The notes under the pieces were generated by a model. The model saw only the letters and a list, made by a program, of their open reading frames with translations, was not told where the DNA came from and made no database searches. Below, piece by piece: positions 1-8,544 of a DNA stretch of 64,000 nt (its first letter is position 1; each line of letters begins with the position of its first letter). The translations under genes and the position numbers were made by a program. The DNA comes from Ignavibacteriales bacterium. GTDB lineage: Bacteria; Bacteroidota; Ignavibacteria; Ignavibacteriales; Melioribacteraceae. Location: assembly GCA_021740915.1 (NCBI GenBank), contig JAIOYW010000010.1, positions 1 to 64,000 of the forward strand. The letters are read 5' to 3'.

Positions 1-1
1 T

Positions 2-496
2 TTCAAAGACGAGATAATGAATAAGTTTGATATATCTTTGAATGTAAGTAATCTTCAGCAGTCGATAATTGATTTAGCCTTAAACAACAATATGGAACGA
101 TGGATAGGAGAGATAGAAAAAGTTCTTGATTTACTGAGCAATCGAGATTACCAGAATTTTGATGAGAAGTACGTAAAAATGCTGTTTATTACTCTTGCCT
201 CATTATCCCAGCTCTATATAATTAAGAGCGAAGCAGAGGTAGAAGGAGAATATCCTGATCTGATGTATTTATTCAGAAAGCCGTATAAACCCAATTACCA
301 GTTCCTGATAGAATTAAAGTATCTGAAGAAAGGTGAATCTAAAAAACTTGGCAAAACAATGGAAGCCGCAAAAGAGCAAGTTAACAGGTATCTGCAAAAA
401 CCCGAAATAAGGGAATTGGATAATCTGAAAATATATACCGTTGTATTTGTCGGCAAAAAAGGTCACTTTTCTGAATTGCAAACTGACAATAAATAA
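2..496 (+). CDS. PD-(D/E)XK nuclease-like protein, C-terminal part (DUF1703/AAA-ATPase-like family), 5' truncated by window edge
   Basis: The reading frame is open to the first base of the window, so the gene starts outside; the ATG at 17 is probably internal. About 165 codons are visible. They match the C-terminal nuclease-fold region of the family that joins an AAA-ATPase-like N-terminus to a DUF1703 PD-(D/E)XK domain, whole proteins of which are about 500 residues. Seen directly: an acidic motif YPDLMY, followed after a short spacer by a beta strand with IELKYLK (the E-x-K part), then a helix with AKEQVNRYLQ and a hydrophobic strand (TVVFVGKKG). Role in the cell is unknown; these genes occur in many copies in Bacteroidota-like genomes. 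An isolated nuclease domain is the less likely alternative because the frame continues upstream. Confidence 0.75.
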   Translation, partial: FKDEIMNKFDISLNVSNLQQSIIDLALNNNMERWIGEIEKVLDLLSNRDYQNFDEKYVKMLFITLASLSQLYIIKSEAEVEGEYPDLMYLFRKPYKPNYQFLIELKYLKKGESKKLGKTMEAAKEQVNRYLQKPEIRELDNLKIYTVVFVGKKGHFSELQTDNK

Positions 497-498
497 GA

Positions 499-522
499 GA
501 GGCTGCCTTCCGGGACAACCTC
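499..522 (-). terminator. Possible terminator of the DUF4097 operon
   Basis: Read on the minus strand, a 9-bp stem (GAGG paired with CCTC, continued with two G-U pairs) closes a 6-base loop CCGGAA and is followed by a T-rich run. It lies about 30 bases beyond the stop of the DUF4097 gene. The plus-strand version has mismatches, so the leftward direction is preferred. Confidence 0.4.
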
Positions 523-554
523 CCAAAAAATATTTCTAAATAAATTTTAGCGGG

Positions 555-1775
555 TTATTTTTTCTTGATATAAATATTGTCAAATTTGGTTTTAAGTATT
601 AGTTTTTCTCCCCCGCCATTTATTTCATACGTGCCGGAAACCGTTCCATTTGTGGCTGTTTTATCAGAATCTGAAACAGGAAAATCAGAAACAATTCTGA
701 ATTCATCATCATCGCTTTTCCAGCGGGCTGGTACATTTATTTCGGCAATTACAGTAACTCTTGCATCAGAAGGCAGTGTAAGAATGATTTCACCATTCTC
801 ATTAATTACCTTTCCACCTTTAAGATTATCACCTGTCAGTTCAATTTCAATTCTCCCGGCCTGAGTTCTGATATCTATTGCTGAGGCAGCATTTTTAACT
901 TTGATATTTCCGCCTTTTGTTTCGGCATTAACACTTCCTGCCGATGATCCTACAATGATATTACCCCCGAAAGTACTGAGTTCCAGATCTTTCTTCCCCT
1001 CTTTTACTGAGATTGTGCCGCCAAAAGTTTCCACGCGGGATTCGCCGTCCAAAACTCCTATCTCAATATCGCCGCCGAATGTCTGTATATCAGCTTTACC
1101 GCCGGCCTTTTGGATAACTATATCACCACCCATCGTTTTGACGTTTGCTGAATTCCCGTCAAGTGAGCCTGCTGTAATATCGCCCCCATGTGTTTTGATT
1201 GTGATCTCACCCTTGATATCTTTAACCTCGATATCTCCACCCATAGTATTCAGATAAGTTTCCCCGCTGATATTTCCGGTAGAAATTTCGCCCCCATTAG
1301 TTGAAAGTTTAACTTCTCCTTTAATCTCACCCTCAAGTTTAATATCTCCGCCGGTAGTTCTTACATCAAGATTAAATTCCGAAGGGAAACTAACTTCGAA
1401 CTTAACATCCGCGGACCAATTCCATTCAGAATTGTACCGCACAATGATTTTATTTCCTTGTTTTTCCATCTCTAAATTTTCAAGATCATCTTTATCAATT
1501 CCTTTTACGATAATCCGGACTTCGTTTTTATCCCAGGCGAATAATGATACATCTCCGGGACTCACGCGCATTTCCAGATCATCGCCTTTCGCTGCAGGGA
1601 AACTTTTAATTTCTTCCTGCTGATTTTGCATCCTTTCATTAAGGCTGTATTTTTGATGTTCTACTCTGCTTTTGATCAATTTACGGCCTTCGGTTTTTAT
1701 AAACGCATAATTTCCTGAGTATGCAATAAAAAGCAATAAGAGAACAGTCCTAAATATTGTTTTTGACCTTTTCAT
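555..1775 (-). CDS. DUF4097-family beta-repeat protein (putative secreted/surface protein)
   Basis: A 406-residue protein with an N-terminal hydrophobic segment (residues about 8-24) after KRSK, reading as a signal peptide or anchor. The middle (about 120-320) is a ladder of short repeats of the form T-x-GG-D/E/N-I followed by a small turn, a right-handed beta-helix-like pattern typical of DUF4097/DUF2807 'putative adhesin' proteins. The start codon overlaps the anti-sigma stop codon (ATGA), so the two are translationally coupled, and the gene is the last of a sigma, anti-sigma, DUF4097 operon. Family knowledge: such proteins often sit in envelope-stress operons, but no biochemical function is established. 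I infer an extracytoplasmic location. Confidence 0.82.
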   Translation of the reverse strand: MKRSKTIFRTVLLLLFIAYSGNYAFIKTEGRKLIKSRVEHQKYSLNERMQNQQEEIKSFPAAKGDDLEMRVSPGDVSLFAWDKNEVRIIVKGIDKDDLENLEMEKQGNKIIVRYNSEWNWSADVKFEVSFPSEFNLDVRTTGGDIKLEGEIKGEVKLSTNGGEISTGNISGETYLNTMGGDIEVKDIKGEITIKTHGGDITAGSLDGNSANVKTMGGDIVIQKAGGKADIQTFGGDIEIGVLDGESRVETFGGTISVKEGKKDLELSTFGGNIIVGSSAGSVNAETKGGNIKVKNAASAIDIRTQAGRIEIELTGDNLKGGKVINENGEIILTLPSDARVTVIAEINVPARWKSDDDEFRIVSDFPVSDSDKTATNGTVSGTYEINGGGEKLILKTKFDNIYIKKK

Positions 1776-2737
1776 TTTGAAGCCTCCTGCAGAAGCATTT
1801 CTGCTCTAAGTTTTATAAAATCGTTATTGTCATTTTTTGCAGAATTTCTAAGTGTCTCAATCATAAGTCCTTCGAATCCCGCCCCGTCATATTGTAGAGA
1901 AGAAAGAATATTAATGGAAAATATTCTGTTGCCGGCATTATTATCATTGGCGAGAGCAAAAAGAATAACATCCCTTATTTCTTCGTCATAAGGATAAGCT
2001 GCCAGTAAATTGAGCGCCTGACGTCTCACGCCTGGATTATCGTCATTTTTAACTGCGAGTATCAGCACCTTTTTGATAGATTCGTCGAGGATGAATTTCG
2101 AAGGATTCTTCTGGTCTGCGATATTGGTAAACGTTTTGAGTTTTGCACCTGCGTTTCCACTTGCTGTAAGTGATTCCGATATAAGCCTGAATTTTAGATC
2201 ATCCTCTGTTAGTCCGGCATATTTTAATGAACCCGTTTTATTTTCCGGAGATTCGATTATGATATCCGTATTGGATTTAGCAGGAATCAAATCCTCGCTG
2301 GTCTCTATCTGCTTTTCAGTGATCATAGACTCCTGTAAACCTTTCTCTATTCCTTTATCAAATCCCTCAAAAAGCCAGAATCTTCCTATTAAAAAGCCGG
2401 CAAGAATCAATGCAAATCCATAACCAAAATATTTTATTCTATGAATGTTCAAATAGTCACTGAGAGATTCAATCAAAGATAATTTTTCATTTTGTTTATT
2501 TCCGTTTCCGATATTATTTAGTAATCTGAACCGTTCTGTATCAAAATCAATATTTTGCACAGAATTGATTTTAATTTGTTTAAATACCTCAATAAAGGAA
2601 GTGTACTTTATAAATTCTTTGAGACATGAGGGGCAGACTTCTGTATGCCGCTTCAATTGCTCAAGCTCCTCTGTTTCTATTTCGAGGATTCTGTACTTTT
2701 CTAAAAGATTAGTATAATATTCTTCGTTCATATTCAT
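1772..2737 (-). CDS. Membrane anti-sigma factor with zf-HC2-like motif and HEAT-like repeats
   Basis: A 321-residue protein. Near the N-terminus is H31-x3-C35-x2-C38, the zinc-binding signature of ZAS anti-sigma domains (zf-HC2). One membrane helix lies at about 103-123. The C-terminal third (about 205-320), which would be outside the cytoplasm, has helical repeats with conserved RRQALNLLAAYP-type segments, like HEAT repeats. It follows the ECF sigma gene by 10 bases and overlaps the DUF4097 start by 4. Inference: it holds the sigma factor at the membrane and senses an envelope signal through the HEAT part. A second ATG two codons in (2731) has better spacing from the upstream AGGG and may be the true start. 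Confidence 0.78.
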   Translation of the reverse strand: MNMNEEYYTNLLEKYRILEIETEELEQLKRHTEVCPSCLKEFIKYTSFIEVFKQIKINSVQNIDFDTERFRLLNNIGNGNKQNEKLSLIESLSDYLNIHRIKYFGYGFALILAGFLIGRFWLFEGFDKGIEKGLQESMITEKQIETSEDLIPAKSNTDIIIESPENKTGSLKYAGLTEDDLKFRLISESLTASGNAGAKLKTFTNIADQKNPSKFILDESIKKVLILAVKNDDNPGVRRQALNLLAAYPYDEEIRDVILFALANDNNAGNRIFSINILSSLQYDGAGFEGLMIETLRNSAKNDNNDFIKLRAEMLLQEASK

Positions 2738-2747
2738 TCCCTATAAA

Positions 2748-3317
2748 TTAAATATAAGGTTCCAAATTTTTTCTCAATACTCCGGATGCATTAAATATAT
2801 ATCTTTTAATTGTCCCTTCGCCGCATCTCATTATTTTCGCAATTTCCCGAATTTTAAGTCCCTCAAGATATTTAAGAGTGATTGCCATCCGCTGTCTTTC
2901 CGGAAGAGCTTCCATCATGTTTTTAACTTTTACTATTAATTCATCCCGAATATATTTTTCATGAACATCGTTTTTGTGATCAACTGGTTCATGAGCAATT
3001 ATGGCAACACCGTCCTCATCATGTGAATAATCATTCAGCGATTCCATTTTTCGCTTTTTACTGATCCTGTAAAATGAATTGCATACATTTACCGAAATCC
3101 TGTATAACCAGGTTGAAAATTCACTTTCCTGATTAAACTTTTTAATGGCTTTATAAACCCTCATAAACACTTCCTGATAGATATCTTTCATATCTTCAGA
3201 ACTGTTTCGGTAGGAGTATGCAATACTCATAACAAAATGCTCATACCTTTTTACGAGTTCGCTAAATGCGTCCATGTCTCCTTCTTTGATTTTCGATATC
3301 AGTTCTTTATCAGTCAA
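2748..3317 (-). CDS. ECF RNA polymerase sigma factor
   Basis: A 189-residue sigma-70 family protein. Region 2 is at about 10-80 with the core-binding helix (YQEVFMRVYKAI) and the -10 recognition part (FSTWLYRISVNVC). Region 4 is at about 125-180 with LPERQRMAITLKYLEGL and a helix-turn-helix EIAKIMRCGEGTIKRYIF, where the usual GTVKSRL is replaced by GTIKRYI. The start is TTG; no in-frame ATG exists before an upstream stop. It is the first gene of the leftward operon with its membrane anti-sigma factor. Autoregulation is likely from family habit but no promoter was identified. Confidence 0.88.
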   Translation of the reverse strand: MTDKELISKIKEGDMDAFSELVKRYEHFVMSIAYSYRNSSEDMKDIYQEVFMRVYKAIKKFNQESEFSTWLYRISVNVCNSFYRISKKRKMESLNDYSHDEDGVAIIAHEPVDHKNDVHEKYIRDELIVKVKNMMEALPERQRMAITLKYLEGLKIREIAKIMRCGEGTIKRYIFNASGVLRKNLEPYI

Positions 3318-3553
3318 ATTACCAGTCTTTCTTTATTAATTAGACTCAGGTTTGTAAAATTTGTTGTAATAGTGTGCACCCAAATTTTGTATGCATATTT
3401 TACTATGATAAATTTAGGCTGATCAGCTTTACGATCAAAATTTTCATCAATCCAGTTAAAATTACCAAAAATAGGGGTTAGTTGTTCTCCAGGACACAAT
3501 GAAATTGATTATATTACGTTATATTAACGAACCAGTAATAATTTCCGGTTTTA

Positions 3554-4903
3554 ATGAAAAAAGAAGCAAAAATACTCATTGCAGATGATGATGCAGTTCT
3601 TTGCGAACTTCTTCAGGACGAATTAACTCATGAAGGTTATACAACTGAATTTGTTCTTGATGGAAAATACGCACTCGAAAAAATTGAACAAAAAAAATAT
3701 GATATACTTCTGCTTGATCTTGAAATGAAGGAAGTTCATGGCGAAACTGTACTGCAGAAAGTCAGTGAAAGCTATGAAAATTTAATGGTAATTGTCCTGA
3801 CTGCAAAATCGGATGTAAGAACAGCCATTAGCTGTATCAGGGATGGCGCATACGATTTTATCACCAAACCCTACGATCTCGATGTTCTGTTACTTACAAT
3901 AGACCGTGCACTCCGCCAGAAAGATCTCATTGAAAAAAATCGAATACTTGCGAACAGGGTTGAACAGGCAAGACCAGGAAAAATAGTCGGAGAAAGCATA
4001 GTAATGCGGGACCTAATCAATCTTGCTGAGAAAGCCGCTAAATCCGATTCGAATATTCTGCTTCAGGGTGATACAGGCACAGGGAAAGAATTGTTTGCAG
4101 AGTTTATCCACCAGAATTCAAAAAGAAACAACAAGCCGCTCGTAGTAATAAATTGCGCCTCACTACCAGATCAGTTGATCGAGAGTGAACTCTTCGGATA
4201 TGAAAAAGGTGCTTTCACTGATGCAAAAACATCCAAGCAGGGACTTGTTGAAATTGCAGATGAAGGAACACTCTTTCTCGATGAAATCGGTGAATTGAGC
4301 CTTGCTCTTCAGCCGAAACTCCTTCGATTCCTTGAAAACGGAGAATTCAGAAGAATCGGAGGTGTCAGCAGTCAAAAATCCAATGTCAGGGTTATCGGGG
4401 CTACCAATAAAGACCTCATGAAGGAAGCTGAAAACCATAATTTCCGAAGGGATCTATTATTTAGATTAAATGTCATAACTCTTACTATTCCGCAGTTGAA
4501 TAAACGCGGCAGGGATATTATTCTGCTCGCTGAATATTTCCTAAAGAAAAAATCTCCCTACCGTTCTCTGAAAAAACTTTCAAAAGAAGCTGAACTCTAT
4601 CTGATGGCTTACGATTTCCCGGGAAATGTTAGAGAACTCGAACATATTATTGAAAGAGCAATCATTTTTTCTGACGGAGAATATATTCGTATCGAGGATC
4701 TTAATCTTACAAACAAAGTCGAACAAGAAACAAAAAACAGGGTGCATTTAGGCGAAGAGATTTTTTCCCTGGAAGAATGGGAAAAAATTCATATTAAAAA
4801 TGCACTTGTTTATAACAATTACAACCGTGAGGAGACCGCAAGGGCTCTCGGTGTCAGTCAGAAAACTCTTTATACAAAGATTAGAAAATACAATTTGATA
4901 TAG
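3554..4903 (+). CDS. Sigma-54-dependent response regulator (NtrC family)
   Basis: A 449-residue three-domain regulator. The receiver domain (1-120) has the acidic pair D11-D12, phosphoacceptor D55 in LLLDLEM, and K105. The AAA+ domain (about 143-375) has Walker A GDTGTGKE at 172-179, the sigma-54 contact loop GAFTDA at 219-224 and Walker B LFLDEIGEL. The C-terminal Fis-type helix-turn-helix is EETARALGVSQKTLYTKIRKY. The contact loop reads GAFTDA rather than GAFTGA, a known natural variant. The stop codon TAG overlaps the GTG start of the hybrid kinase downstream (TAGTG), so the pair is coupled and probably works together. RpoN is not in this window. Confidence 0.92.
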   Translation: MKKEAKILIADDDAVLCELLQDELTHEGYTTEFVLDGKYALEKIEQKKYDILLLDLEMKEVHGETVLQKVSESYENLMVIVLTAKSDVRTAISCIRDGAYDFITKPYDLDVLLLTIDRALRQKDLIEKNRILANRVEQARPGKIVGESIVMRDLINLAEKAAKSDSNILLQGDTGTGKELFAEFIHQNSKRNNKPLVVINCASLPDQLIESELFGYEKGAFTDAKTSKQGLVEIADEGTLFLDEIGELSLALQPKLLRFLENGEFRRIGGVSSQKSNVRVIGATNKDLMKEAENHNFRRDLLFRLNVITLTIPQLNKRGRDIILLAEYFLKKKSPYRSLKKLSKEAELYLMAYDFPGNVRELEHIIERAIIFSDGEYIRIEDLNLTNKVEQETKNRVHLGEEIFSLEEWEKIHIKNALVYNNYNREETARALGVSQKTLYTKIRKYNLI

Positions 4904-6306
4904 TGGCTAAAAAAGAAATCGAAAATGCAATAACACTGATCAATGCGATCACCGATCTCACTTCCTCGAATGGGACTGGTATTGCTTTCATCGATTTAAA
5001 TGGAATTTTGATCCGCTCGAATTTAATCTTCGATTCTCTGATGGCCGAAAACAATTTTTCAGTTTTCTGGAACGAATTGGTTGAATTCACTCTTAAGGGG
5101 AAAAAAGCTGATTTCGAAGAACATATGATCACGGAAAGAAAATTTTTCTCTTCAAAAATTTCTTTTAATGAAAATTCAGAATTTTACATTTTTATTTTCC
5201 CTGAAGCCGTAAATTCAACTGATATAAAAACAAAACATGATAGAACTGAAATCCGGGCTTTTTCTCACGACTTGAATAACATTTTTAATTCTATTCTTAA
5301 TATTTCCGAAATGTTATTAGCTGATGAATTGGTGATTAAGGAAAAACTCCGGTTTGTAGGTTTGATAAAAGATGCTTCACTACGAGGTGTTGAGATTAAT
5401 AACTTAATACTCCGCCAGAAAAAAGATGAAAGTCAGGATATAGGAAGCATCCATTTCAGGCATATTATAGAAAAAATAATCAGCCATATTGAGTTCAATC
5501 TAAATAAGGGAATAAATATCAATTTCACCTGCCCGGGAAACCAGTTCAAAATACTTGGAAGAGAAATCGATTTTTACCGGATTATTTACAATCTGATAAT
5601 AAATGCTATTGAATCAATAGATAAAACAGGTAATATTTTTATAAGTATCGAGAATAATATTGGGATCTCGACTCTTGATAACGCAGAATTGAAGAACAGC
5701 CATGTCAAACTTACTGTGAAAGATGATGGCTGCGGTATTCCCAAAGAAATCAAGGCGGGAATCATTAACGGAGGTATCAGCACTAAGATTAAGAATTATG
5801 AGGGCGGACTTGGATTGAAGATTGTCCGTGAACTTGTTGAAAAATACAATGGAACTATAAGACTAAAAAGCGAACTGAATGAAGGAACAACTTTCAGCAT
5901 CTACTTCCCCACCAGTGATCTAATTTCCGGAACCACCACTGCTGGTAAAAGATCAAAAATTCTTATTGCTGAGGATGAATTAACTGTTAGAGAATTGCTT
6001 ACCGAATTATTTCAGTTTCATCAGTTTGAGGTTATCACTGTCAGTTCTGCAAACAGCATCCTAAAAGAATTTGAAAAATCTCCGGATATTGCTATAATGT
6101 TGATTGATAAAAAACTTCGGGGAGGCGACGGTCTTGAGGCTGCTCTGAAACTCCGCGAGAAAAATTATTCAAAACCTATTATCCTTGCTTCGGGATCCGC
6201 AGTTGAGGAGAGTATGTCCCCAAAAGAAAAAGCAACCGTCGATCTTATCATTAAAAAACCTTATAATTTTGAGCATTTGCTCTTTACAATCAACAGGCTA
6301 CTCTGA
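4903..6306 (+). CDS. Hybrid histidine kinase with C-terminal receiver domain
   Basis: A 467-residue cytoplasmic protein with no membrane helix. A short PAS-like N-terminus (about 10-105) is followed by the phosphoacceptor helix with H122 in FSHDLNNIFN, an HATPase domain with N box (YNLIINAIESI, about 229-239), G1 box (DDGCGIP, 274-280) and G2 box (GGLGLKIV, 301-308), and a receiver domain (352-467) with E357/D358, phosphoacceptor D402 and K451/K452. The GTG start overlaps the stop of the NtrC-type regulator, so the kinase is its probable partner. The H-box HDLNN is typical of kinases paired with NtrC regulators. Its 3' end overlaps the convergent REC-HisKA gene by 9 bases. Confidence 0.88.
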   Translation: MAKKEIENAITLINAITDLTSSNGTGIAFIDLNGILIRSNLIFDSLMAENNFSVFWNELVEFTLKGKKADFEEHMITERKFFSSKISFNENSEFYIFIFPEAVNSTDIKTKHDRTEIRAFSHDLNNIFNSILNISEMLLADELVIKEKLRFVGLIKDASLRGVEINNLILRQKKDESQDIGSIHFRHIIEKIISHIEFNLNKGININFTCPGNQFKILGREIDFYRIIYNLIINAIESIDKTGNIFISIENNIGISTLDNAELKNSHVKLTVKDDGCGIPKEIKAGIINGGISTKIKNYEGGLGLKIVRELVEKYNGTIRLKSELNEGTTFSIYFPTSDLISGTTTAGKRSKILIAEDELTVRELLTELFQFHQFEVITVSSANSILKEFEKSPDIAIMLIDKKLRGGDGLEAALKLREKNYSKPIILASGSAVEESMSPKEKATVDLIIKKPYNFEHLLFTINRLL

Positions 6307-6984
6307 AATATTTTCTTTCTCGCTATTAAGTACAATCATCTTAAGATTATTTACATAATCCATAAACACCGGATTCTTGATTGACCGAAGTTTTTCAAGA
6401 ATTGTATTAATACTCCTGGCTGCATTTTCTATAATCACAACCTTCTTATTTATCATGTCCTTATCAGGCTCTTCCTGACTCAGGTGCCGTTTTATCGCGG
6501 CAATCGAAAGATTTATCAGCGTGAGCGGTTGCTTTATCTCATGGTCAGCCGTTATTACGGTTGCAGCAAAAGTATTAATCTTTTCAAGTTCAAGAAGCCG
6601 CTTATTCGCTGCACTGAATCTTAATGCAGAACTTATCCTGGCAATTAACTCAGTATTATTAAATGGTTTTTTAATATAGTCAAAGGCTCCTGATTGCAAT
6701 CCTTTTTTTATATCTTCGGGACCCGAGAGCGCAGTTACCAGAATCACAGGAATGTTCTTTGTTCTCTCATTTGCGATAAGAGTAGAACACGTTTCGAATC
6801 CTGATATTCCCGGCATCATAATATCGAGAAGGATAAGATCGGGCTGCTCGTTAATTGCTTTTTCAACAGCCTGATAACCGTCACCGGCGGTTATCACATC
6901 AAAACCTACTTTTCCGAGCCTTTCATTTAGAATATAAAGATTATCCGGCTGGTCGTCAACAATCAGTATTTTATTTTTTTTCAT
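6298..6984 (-). CDS. Response regulator with HisKA-like dimerisation domain but no ATPase domain
   Basis: A 228-residue protein when started at the ATG at 6984, which has a good ribosome site (GCAGGA six bases ahead); a 23-codon upstream extension to 7053 is open but lacks this. The receiver domain fills about 1-120, with phosphoacceptor D54 in LILLDIMMP. It is followed by a long helix and an H-box-like segment TADHEIKQPLTLI (H148). A kinase would continue with an HATPase domain, but the protein ends after another 80 residues of helix. Inference: it may be a phosphotransfer or dimerisation partner, or an adaptor phosphorylated by another kinase, such as the convergent hybrid kinase. Confidence 0.78.
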   Translation of the reverse strand: MKKNKILIVDDQPDNLYILNERLGKVGFDVITAGDGYQAVEKAINEQPDLILLDIMMPGISGFETCSTLIANERTKNIPVILVTALSGPEDIKKGLQSGAFDYIKKPFNNTELIARISSALRFSAANKRLLELEKINTFAATVITADHEIKQPLTLINLSIAAIKRHLSQEEPDKDMINKKVVIIENAARSINTILEKLRSIKNPVFMDYVNNLKMIVLNSEKENISE

Positions 6985-7062
6985 TTTTTCCTGCAAACGG
7001 AAATATATTTTCTTTAAGAAATTTTGGGAATAATCCGGATTCAAAAGCAGCATCCATACAAT

Positions 7063-8544
7063 TTACTTTCCGGCAGCTACAATTTTTCTGATCGAAAATA
7101 TTTCAGTTGTTGTTAAATATAAAAAATCCTCATAATTCAGAAGCGAATACTGAGAACAAGGTTCGAATGCCATTACAAGAAAACCCGGATTAAGATATTC
7201 CGGCTCACGGATCACAACATATTCGATGGGTAATAAATCAGTTCTTTTGGCTGCTATCCATTCACCTTTGAAATTATTGACATTTATTTCTTCAATAACC
7301 ACACTGCTGTCCCTGAGCATCTTGTATTCCTGAACTAAATAATCAGGAGGCAGATTGTCTATACTCTCGATAATCAGCGAATTTCGGGATGCCCAGTTGA
7401 GAAGATTTGTATCAGTCCTGCTTATCATGTAGCCAAAACAGCTACTAACCTTGAGCTTTGGTTGAATAACTGAATGAAAATTTTCAACTGAAAGCACAGT
7501 ATCTCTGCCGGATGAAAGAGATAACATATTCAGTTTAACAGGCTCGCCAGAATAAATATGCTCTGCTCTGATCACCGCTGAATCATTTTCCTGATATTTA
7601 ATAGCGGCATTCTTAAGCAGTTCTTGTATTTTAAGAGAATTTTCTGCACAGAAATTAATAAATGCAGCCATACCATTCATCTGCGAATTCGCACGTCTCT
7701 CAAGGTTATCAACAGAATCCCGCCCGTTCTTCCCCTCCTGAATGAATGAAAATATATTTTTCATTCCCGAAGACTGTCTTCCATCATCAATATCAGTTGT
7801 GCTGAACCGCATTCTTTTCTCATCTGGCGGACCCCCGACACAGTATTCTCCGAAAATATAACCTCTCTCTGCCATAAATTCCGCAATATATGGTATCACT
7901 TTACTCTTGGAAAAATCGATAACTGAATTAGCAATATTCGGATTTGTAAGACAACCTGTTTCAACATCATCATTTTTTATGTATCCGAATTTCTTCCAGG
8001 ATTCAGAATATGGATAATATTCATGCACATCAAGCGCAGCAAATGGTTTGATTCTGTCTATTACTTTGTGAAGAGCAATGACTTCGGGCTGCATTTTGAT
8101 AAGATGATCTCTGTTAAGATCTTTGCCATTTCCGTTTCTTCGCATATTTTTTTCATTGCCATCAGGATTTATCTGCGGTATAATATAGATGTCAATTTCT
8201 TTTAGGGCATCTTCAAAATCACCTGATGCAATTTGCTTAATGAGTAATAGCGCTGCTTCTTTGCCCCCATGCTCATTACCATGCTGCTGGGCAAAGATGA
8301 TCAAGGCGGGCTTAACAGAACCGCTTGAAGCCCTTACCAGAAATATTTTCCTGCCAGACTGAAGTTCTAATATTTTTTCAACATTTATTTTTTCTGAATT
8401 CGTGTCTGCTCTGAGCAGGAATTCTTCGAGTTCCACATAAGATGTTAAGTCCCGGTAATTCTTCGATTCGGCAGGAGTAACAAAAATTTGCTGACTAAAA
8501 ACTACTTCCGAAAATGTCAGCAGAATAATAAAAAATATTTTCAT
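7063..8544 (-). CDS. Secreted M14-family zinc carboxypeptidase-like protein
   Basis: A 493-residue protein with a signal peptide (hydrophobic residues 3-16, cleavage near FSQQ). The M14 domain shows the zinc site H88-x2-E91 in QQHGNEHGG, the substrate motif around NPDGNEKNMRRNG and DLNRDH, and the third zinc ligand H174 in LDVHEY. The C-terminal half (about 330-493) is beta-rich and unassigned. The start overlaps the stop of the upstream cyanophycinase-like gene by 4 bases (ATGA), so both are made from one transcript. Inference: an exported peptidase that trims peptides released outside the cell. The general-base glutamate could not be placed with certainty. Confidence 0.82.
   Translation of the reverse strand: MKIFFIILLTFSEVVFSQQIFVTPAESKNYRDLTSYVELEEFLLRADTNSEKINVEKILELQSGRKIFLVRASSGSVKPALIIFAQQHGNEHGGKEAALLLIKQIASGDFEDALKEIDIYIIPQINPDGNEKNMRRNGNGKDLNRDHLIKMQPEVIALHKVIDRIKPFAALDVHEYYPYSESWKKFGYIKNDDVETGCLTNPNIANSVIDFSKSKVIPYIAEFMAERGYIFGEYCVGGPPDEKRMRFSTTDIDDGRQSSGMKNIFSFIQEGKNGRDSVDNLERRANSQMNGMAAFINFCAENSLKIQELLKNAAIKYQENDSAVIRAEHIYSGEPVKLNMLSLSSGRDTVLSVENFHSVIQPKLKVSSCFGYMISRTDTNLLNWASRNSLIIESIDNLPPDYLVQEYKMLRDSSVVIEEINVNNFKGEWIAAKRTDLLPIEYVVIREPEYLNPGFLVMAFEPCSQYSLLNYEDFLYLTTTEIFSIRKIVAAGK

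Noticed and set aside
577-1257. Long open frames opposite the DUF4097 gene
   Set aside because: They are mirror frames of a repeat-rich gene with biased codons; no ribosome site and no sensible protein.
3314-3499. 61-codon frame upstream of the ECF sigma gene on the minus strand
   Set aside because: Overlaps the promoter area, no ribosome site, no recognisable composition.
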